This document shows, in pieces, positions 15,592 through 25,160 of a DNA stretch of 64,000 nucleotides. Both the position numbers and the translations under genes were made by a program. Below the pieces are notes generated by a model. The model was not told the DNA's origin. It searched no databases and saw only the letters and a list, made by a program, of their open reading frames with translations. The DNA is from an uncultured Lachnospiraceae bacterium (GTDB lineage: Bacteria; Bacillota; Clostridia; Lachnospirales; Lachnospiraceae), in the NCBI GenBank assembly GCA_947593655.1, contig CANQDS010000002.1, positions 1-64,000 on the forward strand. Reading direction: 5' to 3'. Positions within the stretch are counted from its first letter, which is position 1. Every line of letters begins with the position of its first letter.

Positions 15592-18339
15592 ATGGCATCG
15601 GGGAAGAGCAGTTCTTCGCAGAAAAAGACGAAAAAAGAAATGATGCAGGAAATGGAGAAAGTGGAGGCTTTCCGCCAGGAGATCGGACTTTGGATCATTG
15701 TCGCGGTATCGCTTCTGCTTTTCATCAGCAATCTGGGACTGGGAGGAACGGTCGGCAATGTGGTAAGCCGTTTTTTATTTGGCGTTTTCGGGCTGATTGC
15801 CTATGTATTTCCGATCCTGCTTCTGGTCGGCAGCTTCTTTGCGGTATCCAACCGGGGCAGCTTTCTGGCCGTGGTCAAGATCGTGGCTGCGGTGCTGTTT
15901 GTGCTCTTTTTATGCCTTTTTATGGCTCTGGTATCGTCCGGAAACGAGATTCAGACACCGGCGGAGGCTTATTTCTACAGCTATTCGCATAAGTCCGGAG
16001 GCGGCTTTTTAGGCGGCGTGCTGGAATATCTGCTCGGGAGCGCATTCGGCATTGTCGGGACGTATATCATCGATATCGTCATGCTCATCGTTTCCCTTGT
16101 GCTTTTAACGGAACGTTCGCTCATGAAGAGCATGAAAAAGGGCGGGCAACGGGTGTACGAGTCCGCCAGGGAGAACAACGAGCGCTACCGCGAGTACCGG
16201 GAGTTAAAATCCGAAGAGCGCAGCAAACGGCGCATGGACCATAAAGTAACCGGCGTTTCCGCCGATACCGCGATTCCGAAGAAGAAGGAGAAGAAGCGCT
16301 CCGACGAGATCAGCGAACTGACCGCAAAAGAGGATCCGGTGCTTCCGGAGGTCGTCGAAACGACGAAGATCCAGCTGGATTCCGATATGGAAGCGGTTGC
16401 GGAGGCACTAGAGCACATTGAGCCGGAACCGGAGGAGGAGACGCCGCCGGTCGTACACCGGCAGATCGCGCAGCCTGCCTTCTCCGGGAATTTTGCCGCG
16501 GACGATTTGGAACTTCCGGAGATTACCGGACTTTCGGGCGATTCCGGTATTTCGGAACTTCCGGAGATTACCGGGCTTTCCGGCCTTGCGGAAGAAGCGG
16601 AACTTTCGGGCATTTCCGAACTTCCGAAGATCACCGATCTTCCGGAAATCGCGGATATTACGGATATTGAGGACTTCCCGGAGCTTTCTCCTTCCCAACA
16701 GGAGGCGGACATTCCGGAGATTTTCGGCGAAACACCGGTAATCGAAGAGCCGCCTGCGGCACGCACCGTACATAGGAAAGGAAAAGCGTCCGAGGATGAG
16801 ATCGAGGCGGAAGTCGGACAGGTGATGCAGGCGATCGCGGAAGAGATCGCGGTCAAAAACTACGTCTATCCGCCGGTTTCCCTGCTGAAAAAGGGGAACA
16901 GCAGCCAGTCCCGGACGACGGAAACGCAGTTAAAAGAGACGGCGGCGAAGCTGCAGCAGGTCTTAAAGACGTTCGGCGTCAACGTGACGGTTACGAACAT
17001 CAGCTGCGGCCCGGCCGTGACGCGCTATGAGATCCAGCCGGAGATGGGCGTTAAAGTCAGCAAGATCGTCAATCTGGCGGACGACTTAAAGTTAAACCTC
17101 GCGGCGGCGGATATCCGGATCGAAGCCCCGATCCCCGGAAAAGCGGCGGTCGGGATCGAAGTCCCGAACAAGGAAACGGTCATGGTTTCGTTCCGCGAGC
17201 TGATCGAATCGAAGGAATTTGAGGAATCCCGCTCGAAGATCTCGTTTGCGGTAGGAAAAGACATCGGCGGCAACGTCAAAGTGGCCGATATCGCCAAAAT
17301 GCCGCATCTTCTGATCGCGGGAGCGACCGGTTCCGGGAAATCGGTCTGCATCAATACGATCATCATGAGCATCCTCTATAAGGCGGATCCGAACGAGGTC
17401 AAGCTCTTAATGATCGATCCGAAGGTCGTGGAGTTAAGCGTCTACAACGGGATCCCGCACCTGATGATCCCGGTCGTTACGGATCCGAAGAAAGCGGCGG
17501 GCGCCCTGCACTGGGCAGTCGCGGAAATGACGGAACGCTACCAGAAATTCGCGGAATGCGGCGTCCGCGAGATCAACGGCTACAACGCGAAAACGGAATC
17601 CGTTACCGTGCCGGAAGGCCAGGAGCGCCCGAAGAAAATGCCGCAGATCGTGATCATCGTCGACGAGCTGGCGGATCTGATGATGGTCGCTTCCGGAGAC
17701 GTGGAGGAAGCCATCTGCCGTCTGGCGCAGCTTGCGCGCGCGGCGGGGATCCATCTGATCATCGCAACCCAGCGGCCGTCCGTGAATGTCATTACCGGGC
17801 TGATCAAGGCGAACATGCCGAGCCGGATCGCTTTTGCGGTCACGTCCGGCGTCGATTCCCGGACCATTCTCGATATGAACGGGGCGGAAAAGCTGTTAGG
17901 AAAAGGCGATATGCTGTTTTATCCGCAGGGAATCCCGAAACCGCTGCGCGTGCAGGGCGCGTTTGTTTCCGATAAGGAAGTTTCGGACGTTGTGGCGTTT
18001 CTGACGGAAAACAACGGAACGGCGCAGTACAGCAGCGACGTCCAGCAGAAAGTGGAGACGATGGAAACATCTTCCCAGCAGGCAGTCGCCATCACGGAAT
18101 CCGATATGGACGGAGACGGCCGGGATTCCTACTTTATGGAAGCGGCCAAGATCCTGATCGACAAGGATAAAGCCTCGATCGGAATGCTGCAGCGCTACTT
18201 AAAGGTCGGGTTTAACCGGGCCGCGCGGATCATGGACCAGTTAGAAGAAGCGGGCGTCGTCGGGCCGGAAGAAGGCACCAAACCGCGGAAAGTATTAATG
18301 AACCAGGAAGAATTTGAACAGTTTGTTGACGAAAGTTGA
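15592..18339 (+). CDS. ftsK: DNA translocase FtsK/SpoIIIE
   Basis: ATG 15592 follows TTGGAGGTTTTTC; the longer frame to 15532 has no ribosome binding site. The 915-residue protein has about four membrane helices (about 25-175), a long acidic linker (about 190-430) with degenerate repeats of the form [11 protein letters not shown] (about 310-390), then the alpha/beta motor: GATGSGKSV Walker A (about 579-587), [31 protein letters not shown]alker B (about 686-698) and [18 protein letters not shown] gamma winged-helix domain that reads KOPS/SRS sequences ends the protein (about 846-910, [20 protein letters not shown]). It pumps chromosomes through the division or sporulation septum. Confidence 0.93.
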   Translation: MASGKSSSSQKKTKKEMMQEMEKVEAFRQEIGLWIIVAVSLLLFISNLGLGGTVGNVVSRFLFGVFGLIAYVFPILLLVGSFFAVSNRGSFLAVVKIVAAVLFVLFLCLFMALVSSGNEIQTPAEAYFYSYSHKSGGGFLGGVLEYLLGSAFGIVGTYIIDIVMLIVSLVLLTERSLMKSMKKGGQRVYESARENNERYREYRELKSEERSKRRMDHKVTGVSADTAIPKKKEKKRSDEISELTAKEDPVLPEVVETTKIQLDSDMEAVAEALEHIEPEPEEETPPVVHRQIAQPAFSGNFAADDLELPEITGLSGDSGISELPEITGLSGLAEEAELSGISELPKITDLPEIADITDIEDFPELSPSQQEADIPEIFGETPVIEEPPAARTVHRKGKASEDEIEAEVGQVMQAIAEEIAVKNYVYPPVSLLKKGNSSQSRTTETQLKETAAKLQQVLKTFGVNVTVTNISCGPAVTRYEIQPEMGVKVSKIVNLADDLKLNLAAADIRIEAPIPGKAAVGIEVPNKETVMVSFRELIESKEFEESRSKISFAVGKDIGGNVKVADIAKMPHLLIAGATGSGKSVCINTIIMSILYKADPNEVKLLMIDPKVVELSVYNGIPHLMIPVVTDPKKAAGALHWAVAEMTERYQKFAECGVREINGYNAKTESVTVPEGQERPKKMPQIVIIVDELADLMMVASGDVEEAICRLAQLARAAGIHLIIATQRPSVNVITGLIKANMPSRIAFAVTSGVDSRTILDMNGAEKLLGKGDMLFYPQGIPKPLRVQGAFVSDKEVSDVVAFLTENNGTAQYSSDVQQKVETMETSSQQAVAITESDMDGDGRDSYFMEAAKILIDKDKASIGMLQRYLKVGFNRAARIMDQLEEAGVVGPEEGTKPRKVLMNQEEFEQFVDES

Positions 18340-18391
18340 GAAACATGATAAACATATGTATTATAAGCAGACCAGACAGGAGGGCATCGGT

Positions 18392-20063
18392 ATGAAGAGT
18401 GATATTGAGATCGCGCAGGAGGCTGAATTAAAGCCGATTCAGGAAGTGGCGGCAATGCTTGGCATTTCCGGAGAAGAACTGGAACTTTACGGGAAATACA
18501 AGGCGAAGCTGTCCGATGAGCTGGCGGAACGCATCAAAGACCACCCGGACGGGAAGCTGATCCTTGTGACTGCGATCAATCCGACTCCGGCGGGGGAAGG
18601 AAAGACGACGACCAGCGTCGGGCTGGGAGAAGCGTTCGGGAAACTGGGGAAAAAAGCCGTGATCGCGCTCCGCGAGCCGTCGCTCGGCCCGTGTTTCGGG
18701 ATCAAGGGCGGTGCGGCCGGCGGCGGTTATGCGCAGGTTGTCCCGATGGAAGACCTGAATTTACATTTTACCGGCGATTTCCATGCGATCACAAGCGCGA
18801 ATAACCTGTTAGCGGCGCTCCTTGACAACCACATCCAGCAGGGGAATGAACTCGGCATCGATCCGCGCCAGATCGTCTGGAAGCGCTGTCTGGATATGAA
18901 CGACCGCGTCCTCCGCAACGTTGTGGTCGGACTCGGAAACAAGCTCGACGGCATGGTGCGGGAGGATCACTTCGTGATCACCGTCGCATCCGAGATCATG
19001 GCGATCCTCTGCCTTCGCGGAGGACATGAGCGACTTAAAGAAGCGCCTCGGGCAGATCATCGTCGCCTATCAATTCGACGGAAGCCCGGTAACGGCGGAC
19101 GACCTTCAGGCGACGGGCGCGATGGCGGCGCTCTTAAAGGACGCCATGAAGCCGAACCTGATCCAGACGTTAGAGCACACCCCGGCGATCGTCCACGGCG
19201 GGCCGTTTGCGAACATCGCCCACGGCTGCAACAGCGTCCGTGCTACCAAGACCGCGTTAAAGCTGGCGGATTACGTCGTTACCGAGGCCGGTTTCGGTGC
19301 GGATCTCGGCGCGGAGAAATTCTTTGATATCAAGTGCCGGAAAGCAGGACTTGCGCCGGATGCAGTCGTCCTTGTGGCGACAGTGCGCGCATTGAAATAC
19401 AACGGCGGCGTAAAGAAAGAAGACCTCTCCAAAGAGAACCTTGCCGCACTGGAAAAAGGCATCGTCAATCTGGAGAAACACATCGAAAACCTCCAGAAAT
19501 ACGGGGTTCCGGTTGTCGTAACGTTAAATTCCTTTGTCAGCGATACCGAAGCGGAGACTTCTTTTGTAGAGGAATTCTGCCGGAAGAGAGGCTGCGAATT
19601 TGCGCTTTCCGAAGTCTGGGAGAAAGGCGGGGAAGGCGGCATCGCTCTGGCCGAACAGGTTCTGCATACGCTCGAAACAAAAGAGAGCCGGTTCCGGCCG
19701 CTGTATGAAGATTCCCTCCCGCTTAAGGAGAAGATCGAAATGGTGGCAAAAGAGATCTACGGCGCCGGAAACGTCACCTACAGTGCGGCCGCGGCCAAAG
19801 AACTGGAGCGCATTACTTCGCTCGGCATGGGCGATTTTCCGGTCTGCATGGCCAAAACGCAGTATTCCCTGTCCGATGATCCGGCGAAGCTGGGACGTCC
19901 GGACGGCTTTACGTTAAATGTACGCGAGGTTTATGTATCCGCCGGAGCGGGCTTTGTCGTAGCTATAAACGGCACGATCATGACGATGCCGGGGCTGCCG
20001 AAGCGTCCGGCCGCTTACGGGATCGATGTAACGGAAGACGGAAAGATCACAGGATTGTTTTGA
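18392..20063 (+). pseudogene. fhs: Formate-tetrahydrofolate ligase, broken by a single-base frameshift
   Basis: ATG 18392 follows ACAGGAGGG. Frame one carries the P-loop [13 protein letters not shown] (about 62-74) and [20 protein letters not shown], and runs to SEIMAILCL. The expected continuation [16 protein letters not shown] is one frame over, beginning at 19017. One extra C around 19016 explains the shift; removing it restores a 556-residue protein, the usual family length. The downstream part has [20 protein letters not shown] and ends in [10 protein letters not shown]. The enzyme makes 10-formyl-THF from formate, THF and ATP, the first methyl-branch step of the Wood-Ljungdahl pathway. 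Perfect conservation on both sides suggests a very recent mutation or a sequencing error. folD follows 10 nt later. Confidence 0.9.
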
Positions 20064-20073
20064 GGTGAAGAAA

Positions 20074-20928
20074 ATGGCAAAGATCATTGACGGGAAACAG
20101 ATTTCCCAGCAGATAAAAGACGAATTGAAAGAAGAAGTAAAGAAGCTGAAAGCGGAAGGACGAAACTGCTGCCTTGCCGTGATCCAGGTGGGAAACGATC
20201 CCGCATCAAGCGTTTATGTCGGGAATAAGAAAAAGGCGTGCGCCTACATCGGGATCGAATCGCGGGCGTATGAGCTCCCGGAAGAGACGACGGAGGAAGA
20301 ACTGCTTTCCCTGATCGAAGACCTCAATCAGGACAGCGGCGTACACGGGATTTTATGCCAGCTTCCGCTTCCGGCGCATATCCGGGAGGAGAAAGTCATA
20401 GACGCGATCTCTCCCGAAAAAGATGTGGACGGATTCCATCCGCAGAACGTCGGTGCGCTGGTGATCGGCCGGAAAGGCTTTGTTTCCTGCACGCCGGCCG
20501 GGATCATCGAACTGCTGAAGCGCAGCGGCATCGAGATCGAAGGGAAGCGCTGCGTCATGATCGGCCGCAGCAACATCGTCGGCAAGCCGATGGCGCTTCT
20601 GATGCTCCGCGAGAATGCGACCGTAACCGTCTGCCATTCGCGGACGCGCAATTTAAAAGAGATCTGCAAAGAAGCGGATATCCTGATCGCAGCGATCGGA
20701 AAGCCGCAGCAGATCACCGGAGAGTACATTAAAGAGGGCACCGTCGTCATCGACGTAGGGATCCACCGGAATGCGGACAACAAGCTGTGCGGGGACGTCG
20801 CTTTTGCCGAAGCCGAACCGCTGGCGTCGGCGATCACACCGGTTCCGGGAGGCGTCGGCCCGATGACGATCGCTATGCTGATGAAAAACTGCGTGGAAGC
20901 CATGAAAAACGGATCCGCAGACAAATAA
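20074..20928 (+). CDS. folD: Methylenetetrahydrofolate dehydrogenase/methenyl-THF cyclohydrolase
   Basis: ATG 20074 (284 codons) follows TGAGGTG. Signatures: VGNDPASSVYVGNKKKAC with the catalytic Tyr and Lys, GILCQLPLPAHI, PEKDVDGFHPQNVG, the Rossmann GRSNIVGKPMA for NADP, and TPVPGGVGPMTIAML near the end. It interconverts 5,10-methylene-THF and 10-formyl-THF, the step after fhs, with which it is clearly cotranscribed. Length is standard and no key residue is missing. Confidence 0.95.
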   Translation: MAKIIDGKQISQQIKDELKEEVKKLKAEGRNCCLAVIQVGNDPASSVYVGNKKKACAYIGIESRAYELPEETTEEELLSLIEDLNQDSGVHGILCQLPLPAHIREEKVIDAISPEKDVDGFHPQNVGALVIGRKGFVSCTPAGIIELLKRSGIEIEGKRCVMIGRSNIVGKPMALLMLRENATVTVCHSRTRNLKEICKEADILIAAIGKPQQITGEYIKEGTVVIDVGIHRNADNKLCGDVAFAEAEPLASAITPVPGGVGPMTIAMLMKNCVEAMKNGSADK

Positions 20929-20950
20929 ATTGATAAGAGGGATAGAACAT

Positions 20951-22120
20951 ATGAAATGCAGCTATTGTGGGGAAGAGCTTAAGGACGGGAGCCTTTACTG
21001 CTCCCGCTGCGGGAAAGAGGCGCAGATCCGCCCGGATATGAACGCATTTGAGGACGATTACTTAAAAGCAATCATGGAAGAGGAGAATCAGAAGCAGGAG
21101 ACGGCGTCCGAGGCAAAGCAGCCTAAGCAGGAGATCCGGCAGCCGGAAGGAATGAAAAAACAGCAGGAGAAGAAAAAGAAGCTCCTCCTGCTTTCCGGGA
21201 TCGCGGCGGCCTGCGTGCTGATCGCCGTACTGGCCGCAGCGCTCCATTTTTCGAGCCAGAAAGAACACGATTCGTCGTTTGAATATCAGGTGGCTCAGGC
21301 GAGGAAGGCCGAAAGCAGCGGGAATACGGCGGAAGCCATCGCCTATTACGAGAAGGCGCTGGTCATCGATCCGGACAGTACCGAAGTGCGCCTGACGCTC
21401 GCCCGGATCTTGACAAACCAGAACGAGTACGATTCCGCGATCATTCTCTATCAGGAAGTGATCCAGATCGATCCCAAAAATCAGGAGGCTTACCGGAACC
21501 TGATCGCAATTTATGAGGAAAACGGCGACACGGACGCGATCCTTGCGCTCTCCAAAGACGCTTCGGATCCGAAGATCTTGAAATTATTCCAGGATTATAT
21601 CGTGCTTCCGCCGGAATTTGACCAGAAATCCGGCACTTATGACGATTATATGGAGATCCGTCTGACCTCGGAGGATCACTGCGACATTTTCTATACGACC
21701 GACGGAAGGGATCCGGTCCGCTACGGGGAACCGTACAGCCGGCCGATCGCCCTCGACGAGATGCAGGAGTACGAGATCAAAGCGGTCTGCGTCAATGACC
21801 GTAAGATCTACAGCGACGTCGCCTCGGAAACCTATACGATCAAGATTCCGGTCCCGGAGATGCCGGTCGTAAGCCCGGACGGCGGGGAATTTTCCGAGGA
21901 AACGCAGGTATCGATTACGGTTCCGGAAGGCTGCACGGCTTACTATACCTGGGACGGGACGGATCCGAACATCAATTCCGAGCCGTATAACGGGCCGATC
22001 ACGGTTCCGGAGGGCAACAACGTGCTGGCCGTGATCTTCATTGATACGAAGACCGAGCAGATCAGCCCGATCTACCGCGGAAACTTTATCTACTATGCGC
22101 AGGATGCGGAAAGCGAATGA
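20951..22120 (+). CDS. Membrane protein: zinc ribbon, one TM helix, TPR repeats and two chitobiase-C-like domains
   Basis: ATG 20951 follows AAGAGGGA (389 codons). Residues 3-21 are a zinc ribbon (CSYCGEEL, YCSRCG). Residues about 25-80 are Glu/Gln/Lys-rich. One membrane helix lies at about 80-103 (LLLLSGIAAACVLIAVLAAA). TPR-like helices follow (about 110-200: AEAIAYYEKALVIDPDS, SAIILYQEVIQIDPKNQEA). The C-terminus has two repeats resembling the chitobiase/beta-hexosaminidase C-terminal fold, each with Y-T/W-DG-DP and Y-PI motifs (FYTTDGRDPVRYGEPYSRPI, YYTWDGTDPN). The ribbon would be cytosolic and the rest outside. Function is unknown; the layout suggests a cell-surface assembly or sensing protein. 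Confidence 0.8.
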   Translation: MKCSYCGEELKDGSLYCSRCGKEAQIRPDMNAFEDDYLKAIMEEENQKQETASEAKQPKQEIRQPEGMKKQQEKKKKLLLLSGIAAACVLIAVLAAALHFSSQKEHDSSFEYQVAQARKAESSGNTAEAIAYYEKALVIDPDSTEVRLTLARILTNQNEYDSAIILYQEVIQIDPKNQEAYRNLIAIYEENGDTDAILALSKDASDPKILKLFQDYIVLPPEFDQKSGTYDDYMEIRLTSEDHCDIFYTTDGRDPVRYGEPYSRPIALDEMQEYEIKAVCVNDRKIYSDVASETYTIKIPVPEMPVVSPDGGEFSEETQVSITVPEGCTAYYTWDGTDPNINSEPYNGPITVPEGNNVLAVIFIDTKTEQISPIYRGNFIYYAQDAESE

Positions 22121-22596
22121 AAATAACGATCTTATGCGTCGGCAGGCTCAAAGAAACGTTCTACCGGGACGCTGTGCGGGAATTTGAAAAACGCTTAAGC
22201 CGCTACTGTCGGCTGGAGATCATCGAAGTCGCCGATGAAAAAACGCCGGACGATCCTTCCGGGGCGGAAGCGGCGCTTGTCAAAGAGCAGGAGGGGAAGC
22301 GCCTCCTGCGTTATCTGAAAGAGGACAGTTATGTGATCTGCCTTGCCATCGACGGAAAGGAGATGGATTCCGTCCGTTTTTCCAGAGAACTGGAAAATCT
22401 GGGGATCCGCGGGAAAGACCGGGTGTGCTTTGTGATCGGAGGATCGCTCGGGCTTTCGGAAGAGGTGTTAAAGCGGGCGGATGAAAGGCTCAGCTTTTCG
22501 CAGATGACGTTTCCGCACCAGCTGATGCGCGTCATCCTGCTCGAACAGATCTACCGTGCCTGCCGGATCATGCATCATGAACCATATCATAAATAA
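22117..22596 (+). CDS. rlmH: 23S rRNA (pseudouridine-1915-N3)-methyltransferase RlmH
   Basis: The 159-residue SPOUT enzyme overlaps the previous gene by 4 nt. It starts MKITILCVGRLKETFYRDAV and has FVIGGSLGLSEEVLKRAD, the SAM-binding knot, and a C-terminal FPHQLMRVILLEQIYRACRI with HHEPYHK at the end, all family hallmarks. It methylates helix 69 of 23S rRNA in assembled ribosomes. Confidence 0.95.
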   Translation: MKITILCVGRLKETFYRDAVREFEKRLSRYCRLEIIEVADEKTPDDPSGAEAALVKEQEGKRLLRYLKEDSYVICLAIDGKEMDSVRFSRELENLGIRGKDRVCFVIGGSLGLSEEVLKRADERLSFSQMTFPHQLMRVILLEQIYRACRIMHHEPYHK

Positions 22597-22664
22597 CAAT
22601 AAACACTTCCGGTTTCCGGAGCAAACAGGAGAATAAGACGGGTTTTTTCTACATATAGTTTATT

Positions 22665-22943
22665 ATGAAAAACCGCAGGCATGTAAACCGTGAAAAAATA
22701 GTCAATGCATTGGAACTTCCCAAAGATCTGATGCTTGGAACGCCCTGTCTGACCATGAACGGGAACCGCGAGCTTCTGATCGAAAACCACAGGGGAATCC
22801 TCACTTACAGCGACCGGCAGATGGTCGTTCTGGCGAAAGACATCCGCATCGAGATCAGCGGAACCGGGCTGTACGTGGAATATTATACCGCCGACCTGAT
22901 GAAAATACAGGGACAGATGGACGGGATCGCATTCCGCCCATGA
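22665..22943 (+). CDS. yqfC: YqfC-family sporulation protein
   Basis: This 92-residue protein starts at ATG 22665. LPKDLMLGTPCLTMNGNREL and IENHRGILTYSD match the YqfC/YabP fold, and yqfD follows with a 4-nt overlap, as in Bacillus. No good ribosome binding site is visible before the start, although family alignment from memory supports it. YqfC is a SigE-controlled mother-cell protein in spore formers. It opens the yqfC-yqfD-phoH cluster and is good evidence that the organism sporulates. Confidence 0.85.
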   Translation: MKNRRHVNREKIVNALELPKDLMLGTPCLTMNGNRELLIENHRGILTYSDRQMVVLAKDIRIEISGTGLYVEYYTADLMKIQGQMDGIAFRP

Positions 22944-24184
22944 TCCTTCGCATTTATCGGTTTCTGTGCGGTTATTTAACTTTGCTTCTGTCGGGAAGGA
23001 AAGCGGGAAGGTTCTTAAATCTGTGTACGCGGCGCGGCATGAACATCTGGAACGTGGTTTTGGAAGGAGAGGACCGCTGCCGGCTCAATATGTACCTGAA
23101 GGATTTCCGGAACGTCCGTCCGCTCTGCCGGAAGACGAAAACGCGGCTTCGGATCCAGAAACGCCGCGGGCTTCCGTTTGTCCTGTACCGCTACCGGAAG
23201 CGCGTCATATTTCCGGCGGCGTTTCTGGCGGCTGCCGGGCTTTTGTTTTTCTGTTCCCGTTTTGTCTGGAAAATCGAGATTGACGGCAATTCACGCCTTT
23301 CGGACGACACGATCATCCGCTATCTGGAGGAAAACAATGCGGGCTTTGGCACCGCTAAAAAGGAGATCGATCTGGAAAAACTGGAACTGTCTCTGCGGCG
23401 GGATTTCCCGCAGATCATCTGGGCGTCTTCCTATATCGAGGGAACCCGGCTGGTCGTGGAGATCCAGGAGAATTTAAAGGAGGACGGCGGTTCGTCTGCC
23501 TCTGACGGGGCGGACGCTTCCTGCACCGATCTGATCGCTGCCAAAGACGCCGTGATCGATTCGATCATCACGCGAAGCGGCGTGCCGCTCGTAAAGGCCG
23601 GCGATCCGGTGGCGGCAGGAGATGTGCTGGTTTCGAGCCGTCAGGAGATCTTAGACGACGCCGGAAACGTCCGGGAGTATTTCTACCAGTCCGCGGATGC
23701 CGATATCACAGGCCGCGTCACCTATCCCTATGAAGAGAAAATACCGGCGGCCGTTTCGGAAAAGAAGGAAACCGGAAGAGAGCATACGGTGTATTTTGTC
23801 GAGTTTTTCGGGAGACGGATGGAAACGCCGAAGATCTTTAATGATTTTGACCTCTTTTACTGCATTGAAGACTACCGGCAGCTGCACCTGACGGATCATT
23901 TCTATCTGCCGGTGTTTTTCGGGAAACGCTCGTTCATCGAGCAGGAGGAACAGGAGAAAACCTACAGCAAGGAAGAGGCCGAACAGATCGCCGCCGCGCA
24001 TCTGAACCAATTTCTTTCGGATTTGGAAGAAAATGGGGTTTCAATTATCGGCAAAAATGTTATGATAGATAAGATAGGGGATTTTTATCAGGTGTCCGGA
24101 ACGATCGAGGCCAGCGAGCCGGTCGGGGCGAAGGCACCGACGGAAATCCTGCAGATACCCGGACAGGATGAAGAACATGAATGA
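22940..24184 (+). CDS. yqfD: Sporulation protein YqfD
   Basis: The 414-residue protein overlaps yqfC by 4 nt. The N-terminal basic domain (about 1-85) is followed by a membrane helix (about 90-112, RVIFPAAFLAAAGLLFFCS) and a POTRA-like extracytoplasmic part beginning IEIDGNSRLSDDTIIRYLEE. The rest is a mixed alpha/beta domain (FFGRRMETPKIFNDF near the middle). YqfD is needed for efficient sporulation in Bacillus relatives, but its biochemistry is unknown. It sits directly before phoH, as usual. Confidence 0.88.
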   Translation: MILRIYRFLCGYLTLLLSGRKAGRFLNLCTRRGMNIWNVVLEGEDRCRLNMYLKDFRNVRPLCRKTKTRLRIQKRRGLPFVLYRYRKRVIFPAAFLAAAGLLFFCSRFVWKIEIDGNSRLSDDTIIRYLEENNAGFGTAKKEIDLEKLELSLRRDFPQIIWASSYIEGTRLVVEIQENLKEDGGSSASDGADASCTDLIAAKDAVIDSIITRSGVPLVKAGDPVAAGDVLVSSRQEILDDAGNVREYFYQSADADITGRVTYPYEEKIPAAVSEKKETGREHTVYFVEFFGRRMETPKIFNDFDLFYCIEDYRQLHLTDHFYLPVFFGKRSFIEQEEQEKTYSKEEAEQIAAAHLNQFLSDLEENGVSIIGKNVMIDKIGDFYQVSGTIEASEPVGAKAPTEILQIPGQDEEHE

Positions 24185-25160
24185 AGTGATTGCAGAAATT
24201 CCATCGGAATTTATATCCAATGTGTTTGGCGGGTTCGACGTCCATCTGAAAAAGATTGAGCGGACGCTCGGAGTGACCGTCGTGCTGCGCGGCAGCCAGA
24301 TCAAGATCATCGGAAACGAGGCGGCCTGCAAAGACGCGCTCGAAGTCGTGACGCAGCTCTGCCGTCTGGCGGAGAAAGGGAACGAAGTGACGGAACAGAA
24401 CGTCAACTACGCCCTTGCGCTCCTTCCCGAGCATCAGGGCGGCAGAATCGCCGAACTCGACGACGATATCATCTGCCATACCGTAAACGGAAAACCCGTC
24501 AAGCCCAAGACGCTCGGGCAGAAGCAGTATGTGGATGCGATCCGCAGCCGGATGGTCGTTTTCGGCCTCGGGCCGGCGGGAACAGGGAAAACGTATCTGG
24601 CCATGGCTATGGCCATAACCGCATTTAAGAACGAAGACGTAGAGCGGATCATCTTAACGCGCCCGGCAATCGAGGCCGGAGAGAAGCTGGGCTTTCTGCC
24701 CGGCGATCTGCAGAGCAAGGTCGATCCGTACCTGCGTCCGCTCTACGATGCGCTGCACCAGATCATGGGCGCGGACGCGTTTGCCCGCAATATGGAGAAA
24801 GGGCTGATCGAAGTCGCGCCGCTTGCCTATATGCGCGGGCGGACGCTGGACAATGCCTTTATCATTTTAGACGAGGCGCAGAATACGACGCCGGCGCAGA
24901 TGAAGATGTTTCTGACGCGGATCGGCTTCGGCTCGAAAGTGGTCGTCACCGGCGACGCGACGCAGAAGGATCTGCCGCCCGGCACGAAATCCGGCTTAGA
25001 CGTCGCATTAAAGGTTCTTTCGAATGTGGAGGAGATCGCCGTCTGCCGCCTGACCGGGAATGATGTCGTACGCCATCCGCTGGTTCAGAAAATCGTACAG
25101 GCTTATGACGATTACGAAAAGAGAATGGCAAACCATAAGAAAAAACAGGAGAGAAGATGA
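24177..25160 (+). CDS. phoH: PhoH-like P-loop NTPase
   Basis: ATG 24177 (327 codons) is placed 8-9 nt after AGGATGAAG; ATG 24168 is an alternative that would have no ribosome binding site. An N-terminal KH-like segment (about 1-110) precedes the helicase-like core: [18 protein letters not shown]alker [20 protein letters not shown], and [20 protein letters not shown]alker B, then [12 protein letters not shown]. PhoH proteins are thought to act in RNA metabolism with YbeY, encoded two genes downstream. Confidence 0.93.
   Translation: MNEVIAEIPSEFISNVFGGFDVHLKKIERTLGVTVVLRGSQIKIIGNEAACKDALEVVTQLCRLAEKGNEVTEQNVNYALALLPEHQGGRIAELDDDIICHTVNGKPVKPKTLGQKQYVDAIRSRMVVFGLGPAGTGKTYLAMAMAITAFKNEDVERIILTRPAIEAGEKLGFLPGDLQSKVDPYLRPLYDALHQIMGADAFARNMEKGLIEVAPLAYMRGRTLDNAFIILDEAQNTTPAQMKMFLTRIGFGSKVVVTGDATQKDLPPGTKSGLDVALKVLSNVEEIAVCRLTGNDVVRHPLVQKIVQAYDDYEKRMANHKKKQERR

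Noticed and set aside
16490..16700. Repeat array that might suggest a CRISPR
   Set aside because: The repeats are in frame within ftsK, imperfect and without constant-length unique spacers.
18340..18391. THF or other riboswitch before fhs
   Set aside because: Only about 50 nt separate ftsK and fhs, with no conserved stem arrangement visible beyond the ribosome binding site.
22631..22659. SigE-like promoter (GAATAA, 15 nt, CATATAGT) before yqfC
   Set aside because: The match is reasonable, but transcription would start at about 22666, inside the proposed start codon at 22665. Unless the true start lies further downstream, it cannot drive this gene.
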